NCBI GenBank assembly: GCA_943737045.1
Contig: CALSFV010000211.1
Coordinates: 62,001-126,000, forward strand
DNA length: 64,000 nt
Direction of reading: 5' to 3'
DNA from: Parapristionchus giblindavisi
Taxonomy: Eukaryota > Nematoda > Chromadorea > Rhabditida > Diplogasteridae
In this document: positions 10,596-21,727 of the stretch, one piece after another
Layout of the letters: each line of letters begins with the position of its first letter
Numbering within the stretch: the first letter of the stretch is position 1
Notes under the pieces: model-generated
Database searches by the model: none
Told to the model about the DNA's origin: nothing
The model's input: the letters and a program-made list of their open reading frames with translations, nothing else
Position numbers and translations under genes: made by a program

Positions 10596-12465
10596 AGTAC
10601 AACCCTTAACATGGATCAGATGTTGAATGCTTCCATCGGATTCCTCAAGGCGCTCACGTACATGCATGGAGAGGAAGTTGGTGAGTGAGGGGAATGGTAC
10701 CGGAACCGGTACCGATATGACCTTCTGTGGTCTTCTAAGCACTGGTCGGTCGGTTTAGGCGGGGTAGGTGAAAGATGATAAGTGAAGAGTTGGCAGTAGA
10801 TTTGTATTTCTTATCTTTATGTTCTCACTGTCTCTATTGTTGTATAGCAATCGACATATATATATCTCGAATTAATATTGGTGACTTTCCAATCTATATT
10901 TGAAATAGCCGAAACATGGATTCACCCTGTCTATGAACAAAATGACTTTGTTCCTCACATTGACTTTGTTCAACGGAATGGATTTGCCCTCGTGATCTCT
11001 CTGATCTATCAATCAATATGAATATGGATAGATTATAGATGATTATTGATTGATTGATTGATTGATCGATTTGCAGTCCAACTCGGTCTTCTGTCCTCTC
11101 TCAAAGGCCACCATCACAATAATCATCAGCGAGAACGAGCCGCCCTCGATACCGTATCCACCAATCAGGGACGATCGAATGGGCGGAGTCGAACGATGAC
11201 GGAAACGGATAAGACGAGGAGAAAGGCACGAATGGCACATTGTGATGTGAACTCGAAGAATATCCTTGTGAGAAATCCCCTCACAGGAGAGGTACGGTAG
11301 CTATTCATTATTTATTGATTGATTGTGTACGGTAATTATTGATTATTTATTCATTTATTGCCTATACTGTAGTTATTCACTGATTAATTTTTGAGTACTG
11401 TAATTGGTTCTTTATAGGTGGTCATATCGGACTTTGGTCTGGCGTTGATGGACACTAAGCAGCGAGAGGAGGAGGTCACACTGAGAGAGGTACGGTATAT
11501 GGGTATACGGTAGTTGATGACTACGGTAGGTATTAATCGATTGATTGCTTAATGATCTCTGTGAGTTGAAAAGTATTGATGATATTCACTGAAGCCTACA
11601 ATTTTGTTTATTAAAATCATTTTTGATCTTTGATCTATGATCTTTCGCTCTTCCAGATCGGCACCCTTCGATATCTGTCGCCTGAGCCGCTCTGTTTTTT
11701 TTTCTCCTAGTTTCGGACACACTTTCTCTTTTATCACGTCCCTCGAAAGAACATTGCATAAAGTTGATTTTTTTCTTCGAATATATAGAGAGGCACAATT
11801 TGAAATGAATCGATTACAGTGTGACACATACGCAGCCGGTCTCGTCCTATGGGAGTTGCTATCGAGAACGGTTGATTTGTATGATGAAGGTACATAATTA
11901 TAATATAATAATACAAAAATAATAAGAATACTTATTTTTATAATTATTATTAATATTATTATTCAACTCGTTGAAAGATGTTGTTCCTGACGGGAATGAT
12001 CTTTGATCTCTTCTAAAATTGATCTTTGATCTTTGTGTGCTTCAGATGAGGAAGTGAAGGAGTACGCTCCTCCCTTCATGAAGGAACTCTCCGAACTCGA
12101 TCCACAACCGGCCACTCAATACGAATCAATGATTAGGGTACGGTAGTAGGCACATTTAATATCGATTGACTATCGTCCACTATCTATTAATTAACGATAT
12201 TTTATATGAAAGGAACGTTTTGAATTTTGCTATTTTGTTGTAAACCTTATAAAAATATCGATCCATTGTGGTGGAATACAGTAGGCTTATGATTACCGTA
12301 CCCCTAATTGTCCGGTTATTACAGTATCCTCTTGATTACCGTACCCCTCATTGTTAGGTCGTACTTCGTGGTGGGATCCGTCCTCAGTGGGGCAGACGCA
12401 TCGATATGTTGAGACGAGAGTTGAGTGGTTCTGTGCTGCCAAACGAAACAGCCATCGGGGGTTGA
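10596..12465 (+). CDS. TGF-beta/BMP type II receptor-like kinase, C-lobe exons (partial, possibly broken)
   Basis: Exons 10596-10680, 11077-11291, 11418-11489, 11657-about 11690, about 11800-11889, 12046-12137 and 12358-12465. Visible motifs, in order: helix-E-like LKALTYMHGEE, catalytic loop AHCDVNSKNILV, ISDFGLALM with an intact DFG, IGTLRYLSPE (the activation-segment GT-RY-APE type), DTYAAGLVLWELLSR (subdomain IX), and VVLRGGIRP, which fits the VVHKKMRP region of activin/BMP type II receptors. Oddities: Arg of HRD is Cys; about 50 extra residues (His/Arg/Thr-rich) sit before the catalytic loop; the frame changes between SPE and REAQFEMN with no clean splice pair; the invariant subdomain XI motif (CWDxDxEARL) is absent because the last exon runs into DNA shared with the opposite-strand gene and stops at 12465. 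The N-lobe, membrane segment and ectodomain are not in the window. It may be a pseudogene or a gene truncated by rearrangement. The family assignment is firm at the C-lobe; function is uncertain. Confidence 0.65.
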
Positions 12466-13732
12466 GTGAGAGATGTCAGGGGCATTCCAAAGCGTGGAGT
12501 ACGAGGACGAATCGCTCTGCCACGATATGTCTGAGGCACTGACAGACTACCGTACTGCAAAATCAGATAAGATAACAGATCAAACTACACAAAAGATCAA
12601 GCCACAGATCAAAGATCAAACTACAAGTACAAAGCACAACTCACATCAAACCCCGTTTGATCAGATGCGGTGAGAGCAGTGCCGGGTGGAGGAGATAGGG
12701 GTGATGACTGACGCCACATATCATTGACTGTAGATTGATTGAAGAGAGTAGATGGATGTGCACTCATAGGAGTCTTCGATGATGATGATAGAGATGGAAA
12801 GAGTGGACGAGGAGAGGCCGTAGCTGCTTCTGATCCACAAATCAATGACGAATTGAGATGAGTCATGGCGGGAGAACGAGTTGAGCTCATAGAACATGGT
12901 GATGCACCTACAGAGTACGGTAGTTGATTGAGAATTGATTGATTACGGTATCCAATCGGAACAGATACGGTAGCGCACATACCGTATGCCGGAGACATGG
13001 GTATGATAGTGGACAGGAGTGAGGGTGGCTGATTGGGCTTGCCCTCAACAGTGGCACGCTGAACTCCTGTGAATGTGAACTCCTGTGAAGGACCTCAATT
13101 ACATAGGATTAGTCTAGAACCAATGCCGTGTGGGAGATGTGTCCATGAATCTTGACAAACCGTTTGGCAATAAAAGTGACGTCACGACAGGCTACCTATG
13201 GTTACGACGTCAGACAAACAGACAGTCAAGCTTCATGGATACGGAGTCTGGAGTACTCCCACAGTATTCTGGTCCAAGCCATTTTTCTTCCAAAGCAAGA
13301 CAAAGGAGAGACCATTGTATTCGAGAGAGTTTGTATGTTGAGCGGTCGTTCTTGCTTTGAAAGTCATGAGAACGCTGTGCTCCTCACCTCTGGATGGCTT
13401 CCAAGGCTTACGCAATGAAGCATGAATAGTGGGAGCGGATGCCTTTCTAGTCGACGACGGCACTGTGGGTGAAGAAGTGACAGAGTTGGGTGGAGAACCA
13501 GGCGAGGAGGAAAAGAATGAATTGGAGATCGATGATCTGAAATGGATACAATTGCAGGCTAGAGAACAATGATCGAATTACAAACTACAAAGCACACTCA
13601 CCTCGATCCCATAGTTCCTGCTCTTCTATCATCAAGGTTGAGCTTTGAGTCACAATCGAGCGAATCGGGAGACCATTTGCAAGAGGAACCAGATGAGGAT
13701 GACTCCCACTTGTTGTTCATACTCTGACGAGC
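12384..13732 (-). CDS. Ser/Pro-rich protein, C-terminal five exons
   Basis: Minus-strand exons 13732-13602, 13536-13388, 13066-12983, 12907-12645 and 12554-12384 join in phase with consensus junctions and end at a TGA (12384-12386). The product is low-complexity: a Trp/Ser segment (NNKWESSSSGSSCKWSPDSL), a Ser/Pro/Thr segment with basic residues (SSTRKASAPTIHASLRKPWK), then Ser/Pro/Met stretches and a basic Pro-rich end (RAIRPRTPRFGMPLTSLTQP). Such Ser/Pro runs with R-x-x-S type sites are common in disordered regulatory tails; I do not recognise the family. 5' exons are not visible: upstream there are nested transposons and a purine tract. Introns carry GATCAAA repeats, the reverse complement of the sense-strand TTTGATC intron motif, supporting the strand. 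The last exon overlaps antisense the last exon of the kinase. Two broken copies of the last two exons lie at 1806-2240 and 6483-6918. Confidence 0.7.
13255..13375. repeat. Repeat fragment in an intron, shared with 36900-37015
   Basis: The two sites share 'cagtattctgg', 'ttcaagccg/tccaagcca', 'gagagagttt' and 'tatgttgagcggtcgtt' in the same order. At the other site this forms the interior of a foldback element. The adjoining 13148-13210 resembles the GACAAACGTGACG(C) arm at 22300-22405. Confidence 0.6.
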
Positions 13733-13773
13733 CTGTAACATATCATATAATATCCGATACAGTATGGCTTCAG

Positions 13774-13871
13774 CATAGGTCGAATAGCTAAGTTATCGGT
13801 TTTCAAAATGCGGTCAGGTTTTTGTATTTTAGGCAAATTTGGCAAGACGGTCAGGCTTGGTACTTTGTAAC
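13774..13871. mobile_element. CATAGGTCGAA element, interrupted on the right
   Basis: Starts CATAGGTCGAATAGCTA and follows the complete copy at 37552-37672 as far as ..GGTACTTTGTAAC, where a CAGGGCTGGGC end begins. The missing right end is not found beyond that insertion. Confidence 0.7.
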
Positions 13872-14577
13872 CAGGGCTGGGCGTCAAATGAAAATTTGAC
13901 GGATTCGTCAAAACATCAATTTGACGGTTAGAAAATTCGTCAAATATCGTCAAATTCGTCAAATTCGTCAAAATATTGTAAATACCTCTTGCTCAATTCA
14001 AAATCATCTTTTACCAAGGGTTTTCAACTGATAGCAACAAAAAAGACAACGACATAACATAAACATCGATTCGTAGTTAATTACTCAATATCATAAATTT
14101 GGATGTTCTTATTACATGAGGAAAAGCTATTGTGTTCATCACTGAACACATTTACAGTACTTCATTTATCGTGAAAAATAAAAGGATAGTAGTTTAAAAT
14201 ATATAATTTAAAAATTACATGTTTTTATTGATTATTCTCGCCATATGTGGGCACGCTAGGGGAAAGACTGTGCGCAAACCGGGGAATGGCAAGGCAAGGC
14301 TATGCGCATGGCAATTTTTTTGCAGATTTGACATGAAATTTTTCAATTTTTGCGAGGCAAAGCCATGCGCAAGGCCCCGCATGAGAAGGCAAGGCTGTGT
14401 GCAAAAAGAATTCGTTTTCACGCGCCCACCTATGATTCTCGCCCATTTCAGCTTTTATTGTCGCATTATTTTTTGACGGATTTGACGGATAAAATTTGAC
14501 GGTTTTCGTCAAAAAATAATTTGACGGATGGATACCGTCAATCCGTCAAATCCGTCAAATCGTCAAACGTCAAAAAA
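13872..14577. mobile_element. hAT-like foldback with TTTGACGG/CGTCAAA arrays, right end lost
   Basis: Begins CAGGGCTGGGC, as hAT-type ends do. Both ends are made of repeated TTTGACGG and CGTCAAA units, about 110 bp on the left (13880-13980) and 110 bp on the right (14465-14575). The expected right terminal GCCCAGCCCTG is missing; the element runs into a purine tract. It contains a second, complete element at 14242-14434. No transposase is visible. Confidence 0.75.
14242..14434. mobile_element. 193-bp CATAGGTGGGC foldback, 8-bp target duplication ATTCTCGC
   Basis: Ends read CATATGTGGGCACG and CGCGCCCACCTATG. Perfect 8-bp direct repeats ATTCTCGC flank it (14234-14241 and 14435-14442). The interior repeats GCGCA and AAGGCAAGGC(T) motifs. 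A second member is at 29603-29826. An 8-bp duplication fits hAT transposition. Confidence 0.9.
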
Positions 14578-14822
14578 GGGAGGGGTGCGGGGAAGGGGAG
14601 AGAGAGAAGGGGGAGGTGGGGGAGGGGATGGGGAGAAAAGATGGAGGGGGGGAAAGGATGGGGAGGGGAGGGGATGTGGAGGGGGAGGAAGGGATGGGGA
14701 GAGCGAGAGGAAGGAAGGGGAGAGAGAAGGTGTGAGGATTTCCTTCTCTCTCCCTACAACTCCCTCCCACTGGGGAAGGAAGGGAGTTAGGGGAGAGAGA
14801 AGGGGATGAGAGAGAGATGGTT
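14574..14822. repeat. Purine-rich tract (GGGGA/GAGAGA)
   Basis: Almost only A and G on the plus strand for about 200 bp, with GGGGA and GAGA units, then mixed. Predicted Gly/Arg/Glu-rich frames here are compositional. 14823-15045 shows nothing recognisable. Confidence 0.85.
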
Positions 14823-15221
14823 TTTCTCCTTTCTTTCAGCCTATTCCTTCACGTAATGAAGGAACAAGATGAAAGAAAGGAAGTGCGTGAAATTCAAAGA
14901 TCAAAAGAGCTCAACATTAGATTCAAAAATCAAGCGAGCCCAAAGATTTGGGAAAGATCAAAACAGCGCGTTGAGTTGCCTCTTCAGCCTCTATTTTTCG
15001 GCCGAAATATTGCATCACAGCCGTCTTTTGGACAGAATTAAAACTCTTCGATTAGCTTCAGTACACTACATTAGTAAACATCGACTTACTCGATACACTT
15101 GATGATATCTCCCAGGTAGTCAATGTTACTTCGCAGAAAGTCACCGAGTGCATGCGGCATCAGATGCGAGCTGTCGAGCAGCGAGGCCAGCGTGTCCGAG
15201 CGCTCTTGCTGTAATGATAAA

Positions 15222-15335
<114 letters not shown>

Positions 15336-17053
15336 TAGGGGTGCAAAAATTCAGTCCGCGATCGGCTATTTGACTACCGTATGAACACTTCAACAGTAAC
15401 ATCGAAATCAATATGGTCAAACTACCGTACCATCGTCTTCTCGCGCATGTCCACTATCAGTCCGCGAATGATCTCCTCCATGCGCTTTGGGAAGCGCTCG
15501 GCGAGGGCTTTCAACTGCAAAAACGTGATGACATTAAAGATCGAACTACAGTGATCAAAGGTCAAACTACAAAGATCAAAGATCACGTACCAATTTGACG
15601 GGCATCGGCTGTCCATTCTTGTCAAGCACCATTTCGTCTCTTTGAGCGTAGACGCGGAGGACCATCTTGCGCCATTTGGGATACTGAAGCGACAAGATGT
15701 TAAAGACCAAAGACCAAAACCAACCTTTCCGCCCTCGTTGGCGACCCACTCGAAGACTTGGGACGGGTTGGCAGGCAGGATTTGGCTTCGAATGGTCGCC
15801 TCCTCCTCGCTCTCCACGGGTTCGCTCGAGGTCGACGCAGTGACGATGGGCGGTGCGAGCACCCGCTGGAGAAAAATCAAAGATCAAGTATATATAATAT
15901 CCAAATTTGCGAAACTATTATTTAGATAGGCTAATAGTGATAAAAGCCTAGAGAAACGTGATCGGTGAATGATCAACAAACCGAAAGAGTAAAGATCAGA
16001 CTATGATAAAACTGGGAAGACCAATAATAGCTTAAAAGCTTAACAGTATCCATCCAGCTACAGGCGATTGAAATATGATAAACAGGCTACATTAACCCTT
16101 GTTTATGAAGCTACAGTACCCTCAAGCTACAGTAACCCCCTTTCATACCTGGCTGATCTCGTCCATCTCCGTCTCGCTGTACACCGTCTTCACCGTGAGA
16201 CCGGTCATCGTGGACAGTCCCGACATGGCCGACATTGCCGACATCTCCGACTGACACGACAGCACCGAGGGCGTCTGTAAGAGTTCAAAGATCAAAGATC
16301 AAAGATTACCCGTAGCTCCCAAACTGCCACTATACCCAAAACCCTCACCGATATCGCTACGGAAATCCATCAGCCCCTATAATACGATGGAATAAAGTAT
16401 AAGATAAAAAAGATCAATCCAAATCTGAGCATCCGCAGACTCATTGTTAGAGACTAGCAAAAAAAGCAACTAGAGCCATTCTAAAGCTGAAATATGTTTC
16501 AGCCCAATCATTTAGTATTAACAAACGTTCAATAAACAGTAAAGTTATGCCACACGTCCGAATAATTACAAATATCCTCTATCAACCCTGCACAGACAGT
16601 AGAGCTTACCGTAACCTATGAACTACCGTAACCCAAACCGCTAACCCTACCGTACCCTGGCCGGACTGGAGGGGATCGCGACGGGACTCTTGTACTGGTC
16701 GCCCATCCAATTCAGCGTGTGCGCCTGCCGCATCGCAATCGTCTTCAGCATCGCTCGACCTCCTGCAACGAGAGCATACGGTATATTCATCGATTGATTA
16801 TATGATCGGGATATGGATACCATCCCTTTCTTTCTTATACAGGAAAATAAATGATTTGATTTGATTTGATTTGATTTGACGATACTGCCTATCGAATACG
16901 GAATGTACTGTACACAGCCTATATTTATTAGGATCAAGCTATACTGTAGATCAATCGATCAATATACGATTTACTTTAGAGATCATATCTACTGCTGTGA
17001 TTTAATTACTAATTTGAAAGAAAATAGTAACATTGAAGGACATACACCAAGAT

Positions 17054-17140
17054 AATTTCACTCTCCGCTCTGACAACACTCTCTCGCAGACAAAGAAAGC
17101 GAGAGAGTATTGGCAGAGTGGAGATTCTCAAATTAGCTCG
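17054..17140. repeat. Short hairpin repeat (CTCTCCGCTCTG..CAGAGYGGAGAG)
   Basis: Arms about 40 nt around an ACTCTCTCG/CGAGAGAGT core. Members: 36271-36352, 42688-42772, 56594-56678, 57079-57167, 57778-57864, and one interrupted at 59581-59985. This copy and 42688-42772 occupy the same intron of the duplicated gene, so they are one insertion. Confidence 0.85.
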
Positions 17141-17348
17141 AGGCGAACCTTTAATTAATTTTTTTAAACTATTTTTTAAAATTAAATATTTTAATCGCTC
17201 ACCAGTGGGCTGTTCCATCATGAGTATGGACGATGAGGGTGGTTCTCCAGCAGGCACGAAGCCTCCTCCTCCATCCATGCCACCACCATAGGTCTGATGC
17301 GGTGGAAGTGTGCCGAAAGGCGATCACCGCTGCGAATCACACCGTCCC

Positions 17349-17719
17349 TGAAATTATATTGAATTATAAATACACCATGGATCTCCAAATCTTCGTGATA
17401 ACGATGAACGTCCTCTCAATTGCCACCGATGGAAGGTCAGTTCTATTCTGCCACATTATGAGAAGATTAGAGCAGGAACCGCTGATCTTTGCGAATTTCG
17501 TATGAAGGTGAAGGAGGAAGACGACTGGACAGTCGATAGGCTGGATAGATTCGGGCAACTCACGAGATACGATGCGCTCCTTGGAGAACCCTAATGGCGA
17601 CCCAGCTACCCCCAACACAGCTGAATAAAGTTGTTATAATGTAAAAAAAATTCATTGATTCCATCCGTGAATATAGACGTAGCGGCCGAAACACCATAAG
17701 ACACAATATAACTAACATA
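17349..17719. other. Unassigned stretch
   Basis: No supported gene. Contains the string TAGACGTAGCGGCCGAAACA (about 17677), which recurs at 50043 in a beta-catenin intron, suggesting another dispersed repeat next to the foldback at 17720. Confidence 0.4.
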
Positions 17720-18707
17720 TGAGGCCGTTTGCGTAAGACTCGACTAAGTGCCGGCACAGTAAAAAAATCAAATTTTGGGGATCGGGGTTCTCAAGGGTGC
17801 TCATGACGATGGTCACGTTCATTTTGCACCTAGAGCCACCGTTGAGGCCATACGACGTCGCGTTGAAATCGCGTTTTTAGTCATTTCTCGTGACCCGATG
17901 GTGCTAAAAATTGCAAAATATACCCTCAGAGGCAGAATTTGATGGCGATCACGCCAGTCTAATTCAATTTTCATGGAAAAATTTTAGAAATTTTCAAAAT
18001 TGGAAATTCAGTCGATGGAAAAAGTCCGTTTTTTTTCATAGAAAAAATTTCAGCCAATTTGCGCCCGAGTCATTCGAGATAATCAACTTTTAGTGTAGTC
18101 ATTTTGCCGTTGAAGAGTAAGAAAGAAACTAGAGAGTATGGAATTGTGAGAGAGCAGAGAAGGTTGAAGGGAAGGGCATCCCGTCCACTCACCTTCATTC
18201 CCATCCTGATCGTCTCACCTGCCTCTTTGCTCTCTCGCCCCAGCACACTCTCTCGTCTCTTGCCTCCGCATCAACGGTAAAATGACTATACTAAAAGTTG
18301 ATTATCTCGAATGACTCGGGCGCAAATTGGCTGAAATTTTTTCTATGGAATTCTGATGCCATTCTGGTCCGATCTATGTATCTCGCAAAACGGACTTTTT
18401 CCATCGACTGAATTTCCAATTTTGAAAATTTATGAAATTTTTCCATGAAAATGAATTAGACAGGCGTGATCGCCATCAAATTATGCCCCTGAGGGTATAT
18501 TGTTCAATTTTTAGCACTATCGGATCACGAGAAATGACGAAAAACGCGATTTCAACGCGACGTCGTCTGGCCTCAACGGTGTCTCTAGGTGCAAAATGAA
18601 CGTGACCATCGTCATAAGCACCCTTGAGAACCTCGATCTCCAAAATTTGATTTTATTACTGTGCCAAATGTTATTTCTTTTAGTCGATTCTTACGCAAAC
18701 GGCCTCA
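17720..18707. mobile_element. 988-bp foldback element with TA target duplication
   Basis: Long inverted arms (about 390 bp each, diverged) begin TGAGGCCGTTTGCGTAAG and end CTTACGCAAACGGCCTCA, flanked by TA at 17718-17719 and 18708-18709. The ~190-bp centre has CTCTC/GAGAG-rich sequence and no transposase. TA duplication and inverted ends fit the Tc1/mariner group; the long arms are unusual for it. Half-copies sit at 2241-2530 and 6919-7208. Confidence 0.85.
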
Positions 18708-18709
18708 TA

Positions 18710-19200
18710 TATATTTCTTTTAAATAATTTACATTTTACTTGCATGCAAACCTATACTTGTACATCTATAATTAAAATATTGTTAATTTAATAAAATCGA
18801 TTGATAAGTGCTTTAATTTTGAAGTAAGTTATGGTCATTTTAGTGCGAACTGTAACTATTGCCGCGTAATCTCTCGATTTTCGCGATATAGATCATCGGT
18901 TGTGCGTGGACATGACTCTACTTATCATGAGCTATTTACAAGGTGTCCAGTAAACTGTAATTGTACGAATAAAGATACACCGATTCGCTCTGGCCGTACA
19001 AAGGCACAATGGGTAGAGGACACCTCCCTCTCGCTCTCCACTCTCTCTCCCTCTCCCTATCACAGATAGTCTAGACCGTTACTGGCTTCAGTCTTTACCA
19101 AATGTAAAACTTTATTTCGGCTAAACGTATGTAGTTTGGCATAGTCAATTCAGCGCACACACTGCCAAAGAGCCCCAACAATGTTGAACCAATCCAAATA
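18710..19200. other. Intergenic, nothing recognised
   Basis: AT-rich with a short CTCTCCC tract at 19027-19060. No open frame or RNA gene supported. Confidence 0.4.
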
Positions 19201-19202
19201 AC

Positions 19203-19470
19203 AATTCAATTCAATTCAATTTATTCATATCAACTATTATACTAGATGAAGGGAGGGCCGTTCTTCAGTTCCTCCAATGGTATAGACCACCATTGCACAT
19301 TGATCCTCTTGAACTCATCTCGCCATCTAACACGGGGTTGACCTGGAGAACGGCGTTTGACAAAAGTATATGGAATCCAATACGTGCTGCGTCGTGCCCA
19401 TCTATCATCTTCCATCTCTCGTATCCTGATCGACCATCTGCACTTTCTCTTCGTTGCCTCATCAAATATA
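19203..19470 (-). mobile_element. LINE 3' end: reverse-transcriptase C-terminus relic with pentanucleotide tail
   Basis: The minus strand encodes ..RKCRWSIRIREMEDDRWARR, then TYWIPY, then RRSPGQPRVRWRDEFKR and WWSIPLEELKN. This is the recurrent C-terminal signature of many non-LTR retrotransposon ORFs (K-RW-GHI-R, DDRW, G-PR-RW-DD). It is followed by a (TTGAA)n tail at 19203-19225. Truncated 5'. The second relic at 38704-38886 has the same G-PRVRWRD core. Confidence 0.75.
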
Positions 19471-19856
19471 TAACAAACTTAGACTATTTTTTCCCATTTT
19501 GTCATCAAAAAGCAATTTACAATGCAATCAGAGGGGATTTTTTTTATTTCGTCGAACAATCATATCAGTATCATGTGTGATGTACCATCTATTTCTGGAA
19601 ATTATTGTAAAAAATATAAGAAAAAGACCCAATCGGTCTAAAATATAGCCTATCTAGTGAACTTTGTGCTTCCCCCTTTTGTCGTGGCTATTTTAATGGA
19701 TTTCTTCGTTCTGAAAGGTTGGTACTGAAAATGAACTAGAAATAAAATTAAAATATTAACTGAAATCATTCGTTAAATAAGATCAAACTGATTCATTTTG
19801 ATTAGGTGAAGAATAGATGGGTTTGCTCATTGTCAGTCATCCCATCGCGTTTGAGT

Positions 19857-20377
19857 CAGGGGTGTGCGAGAAAACATTTTCGAGAAAAATTTATCGAACA
19901 AGATTTCTCGATTTATTTTTTCGAGAAATCCGAGAAATCCGAGAAAAATTATAAAAAATATAATAAAATGCGTTTTAATATCTTTTTCTCTTTTCCAACA
20001 AAACAACATTGATAGGTGATAACATTGTCCAAAACAACAAGAATAACAGTGAATACATGAAACCGTAATATTTTAAATGAGGCAGCGCACTAAGGGGATA
20101 TATTAACACTAAGAAAGATAAGAGAATTTTAGCTCTATTTGGCAATTTGCAATCAATATGACAATGCCATGTCGTAGTAAGAGCAATTTGACTCTTAAAG
20201 GGAATTTATTAAGTACATATTTCACTGTTGATAGAAGTTTAAATCTACTTTAAATTTAAAGTTTTTCTCGAATTTCTCGAATAAAAATCGAGAAATTTCT
20301 CGACGAGAAAATTTCTCGAAAAAAGTCGAGAAATCGAGAAATTCGAGAAATCGAGAAACGAGAAATGCACACCCCTG
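19857..20377. mobile_element. 521-bp hAT-like foldback with TTTCTCGA arrays, 8-bp duplication GTTTGAGT
   Basis: Ends CAGGGGTGTGC and GCACACCCCTG match the CAGGG-type hAT end. Perfect 8-bp direct repeats GTTTGAGT flank it (19849-19856 and 20378-20385). Both arms consist of reiterated TTTCTCGA/TCGAGAAA units (left ~100 bp, right ~110 bp); the centre is AT-rich with no transposase. It lies about 95 bp upstream of the U6 gene, close to its distal promoter region. Confidence 0.93.
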
Positions 20378-20442
20378 GTTTGAGTGCGCTATCTCTCAGC
20401 TCGCCTAACCCGTCTGACCTTCGCCGCACCCTCTAGTGTCCC

Positions 20443-20449
20443 TATATAA
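20443..20449 (+). promoter_or_regulatory. TATA box of the U6 gene
   Basis: TATATAA at -30 to -24 from the inferred U6 start, as in type 3 RNA polymerase III promoters. The segment 20405-20435 (..GTCTGACCTTCGCCGCACC..) is where a proximal sequence element would lie; I cannot confirm its match to the species' motif. Confidence 0.8.
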
Positions 20450-20472
20450 GAGTGATGACACTTTCATCTCTT

Positions 20473-20576
20473 GTTCATTCCAAATGAACATATACTAAAA
20501 TTGGAACAATACAGAGAAGATTAGCATGGCCCCTGCGCAAGGATGACACGCAAATTCGTGAAGCGTTCCAAATTTT
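20473..20576 (+). ncRNA. U6: U6 spliceosomal snRNA
   Basis: Begins with a short hairpin GTTCATTCCAAATGAAC, followed by the conserved ACATATACTAAAATTGG, the ACAGAGA box (20511 on), AGCATGGCCCCTGCGC, AAGGATGACACGCAAATTCG and GTGAAGCGTTCC, and ends in a T-run (20573-20578) that serves as the Pol III terminator. The RNA pairs with U4 and the 5' splice site in the spliceosome. The length, about 103 nt, is standard. The abbreviated 5' stem-loop is similar to the nematode form. All catalytic core elements are intact, so it is probably expressed. Confidence 0.96.
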
Positions 20577-20579
20577 TTG

Positions 20580-21727
20580 TTCGTTTCATTTTAAAATTAC
20601 TTTTTTTTGGATTGGCAGATTAACTCAATTTCACACGCTCTTTTCGTCGAACAATCATATCAATGTTTTGAGTAATGTCCAATCTATTTCCTGAAACTAT
20701 TGTAAAAAAAGCAAAAGAAGACTCGATCGATCTATATTATAGTGTATCTTGCGAGACTGCATGAACCAGTAAAGTTTCGCAGCGAAGTTGATTGGTATCA
20801 TTCCAATAAAAGATGAAGTGATGAAGAAAAATTTATAAAATCACATCAGCAATATACGAAAAATAGGAATTTTAAAAAATGTTTCGAGATAAAGAACATT
20901 CTGTCTGATTTAATTAGTGCACAGATGAGTGCAACTTCAAAATCGAAATTAGATGTTATTTTTATTATTTTGATTTTTTTCCGCAGTCTCTCCTATTTCT
21001 CCGAGCCTTGTCTCATATTTAATCTTAAAAATATATTTGAATAAAATATAAAACCAAGAAATTTGAATTTAATTAAGAATTCGATCAATAATAATTTTGT
21101 ATACGGTAAGTAATCTTGATCCATTATCGGCATCAAGACACTAACGTAACGTTTTAATTTTTTAAAGCATTTTCACGTTCTCTTCGATTTTCCTTTATTT
21201 TCGCGAATTTTTATTCGTCATTTTCGGCTTTATCTGTTGCTTACTTGTAGTGTGCACCCTTTCGTCAATGCTTATTTAGTGAATATTGTTGAAAATTGTC
21301 GTCGAAACGAATTTTTTCAAATTAAAATTGTCACTCGTTGAACTTATTTGCGCAATTTCTCAATTCGTCATTGATATTGTCGAAATAGCGACTAAGCACT
21401 AATTCTATCTCGACTGAGTTCAATTATCGCTCATTCTTGCTCACTTGAGAAAACAATTACCTTTTTTTCTGGCACTTTACGAGTATTCATGAAGTTCTCC
21501 AGATGTTCACACTAATTAGGAGTATTGCTTGATCTCTCACCCTCCCTCTCCATTTCCAATTCATTCCCATCGGCCGTCGCACAGCTGTTGCGTGTTAGAT
21601 GGATCGTGTTGAGTACCAGATGATTCGCACATGTGGTTACTACTTACAGACTTTTTTTAAAAGTCTATAACCAATTTGGTCTTCGACTACTTCACTGGTC
21701 CTGCCTAGAGATTATCGAGTGCAGGAA
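20580..21727. other. Intergenic, no feature supported
   Basis: AT-rich sequence downstream of U6; open frames are short and lack coding character. Confidence 0.4.
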
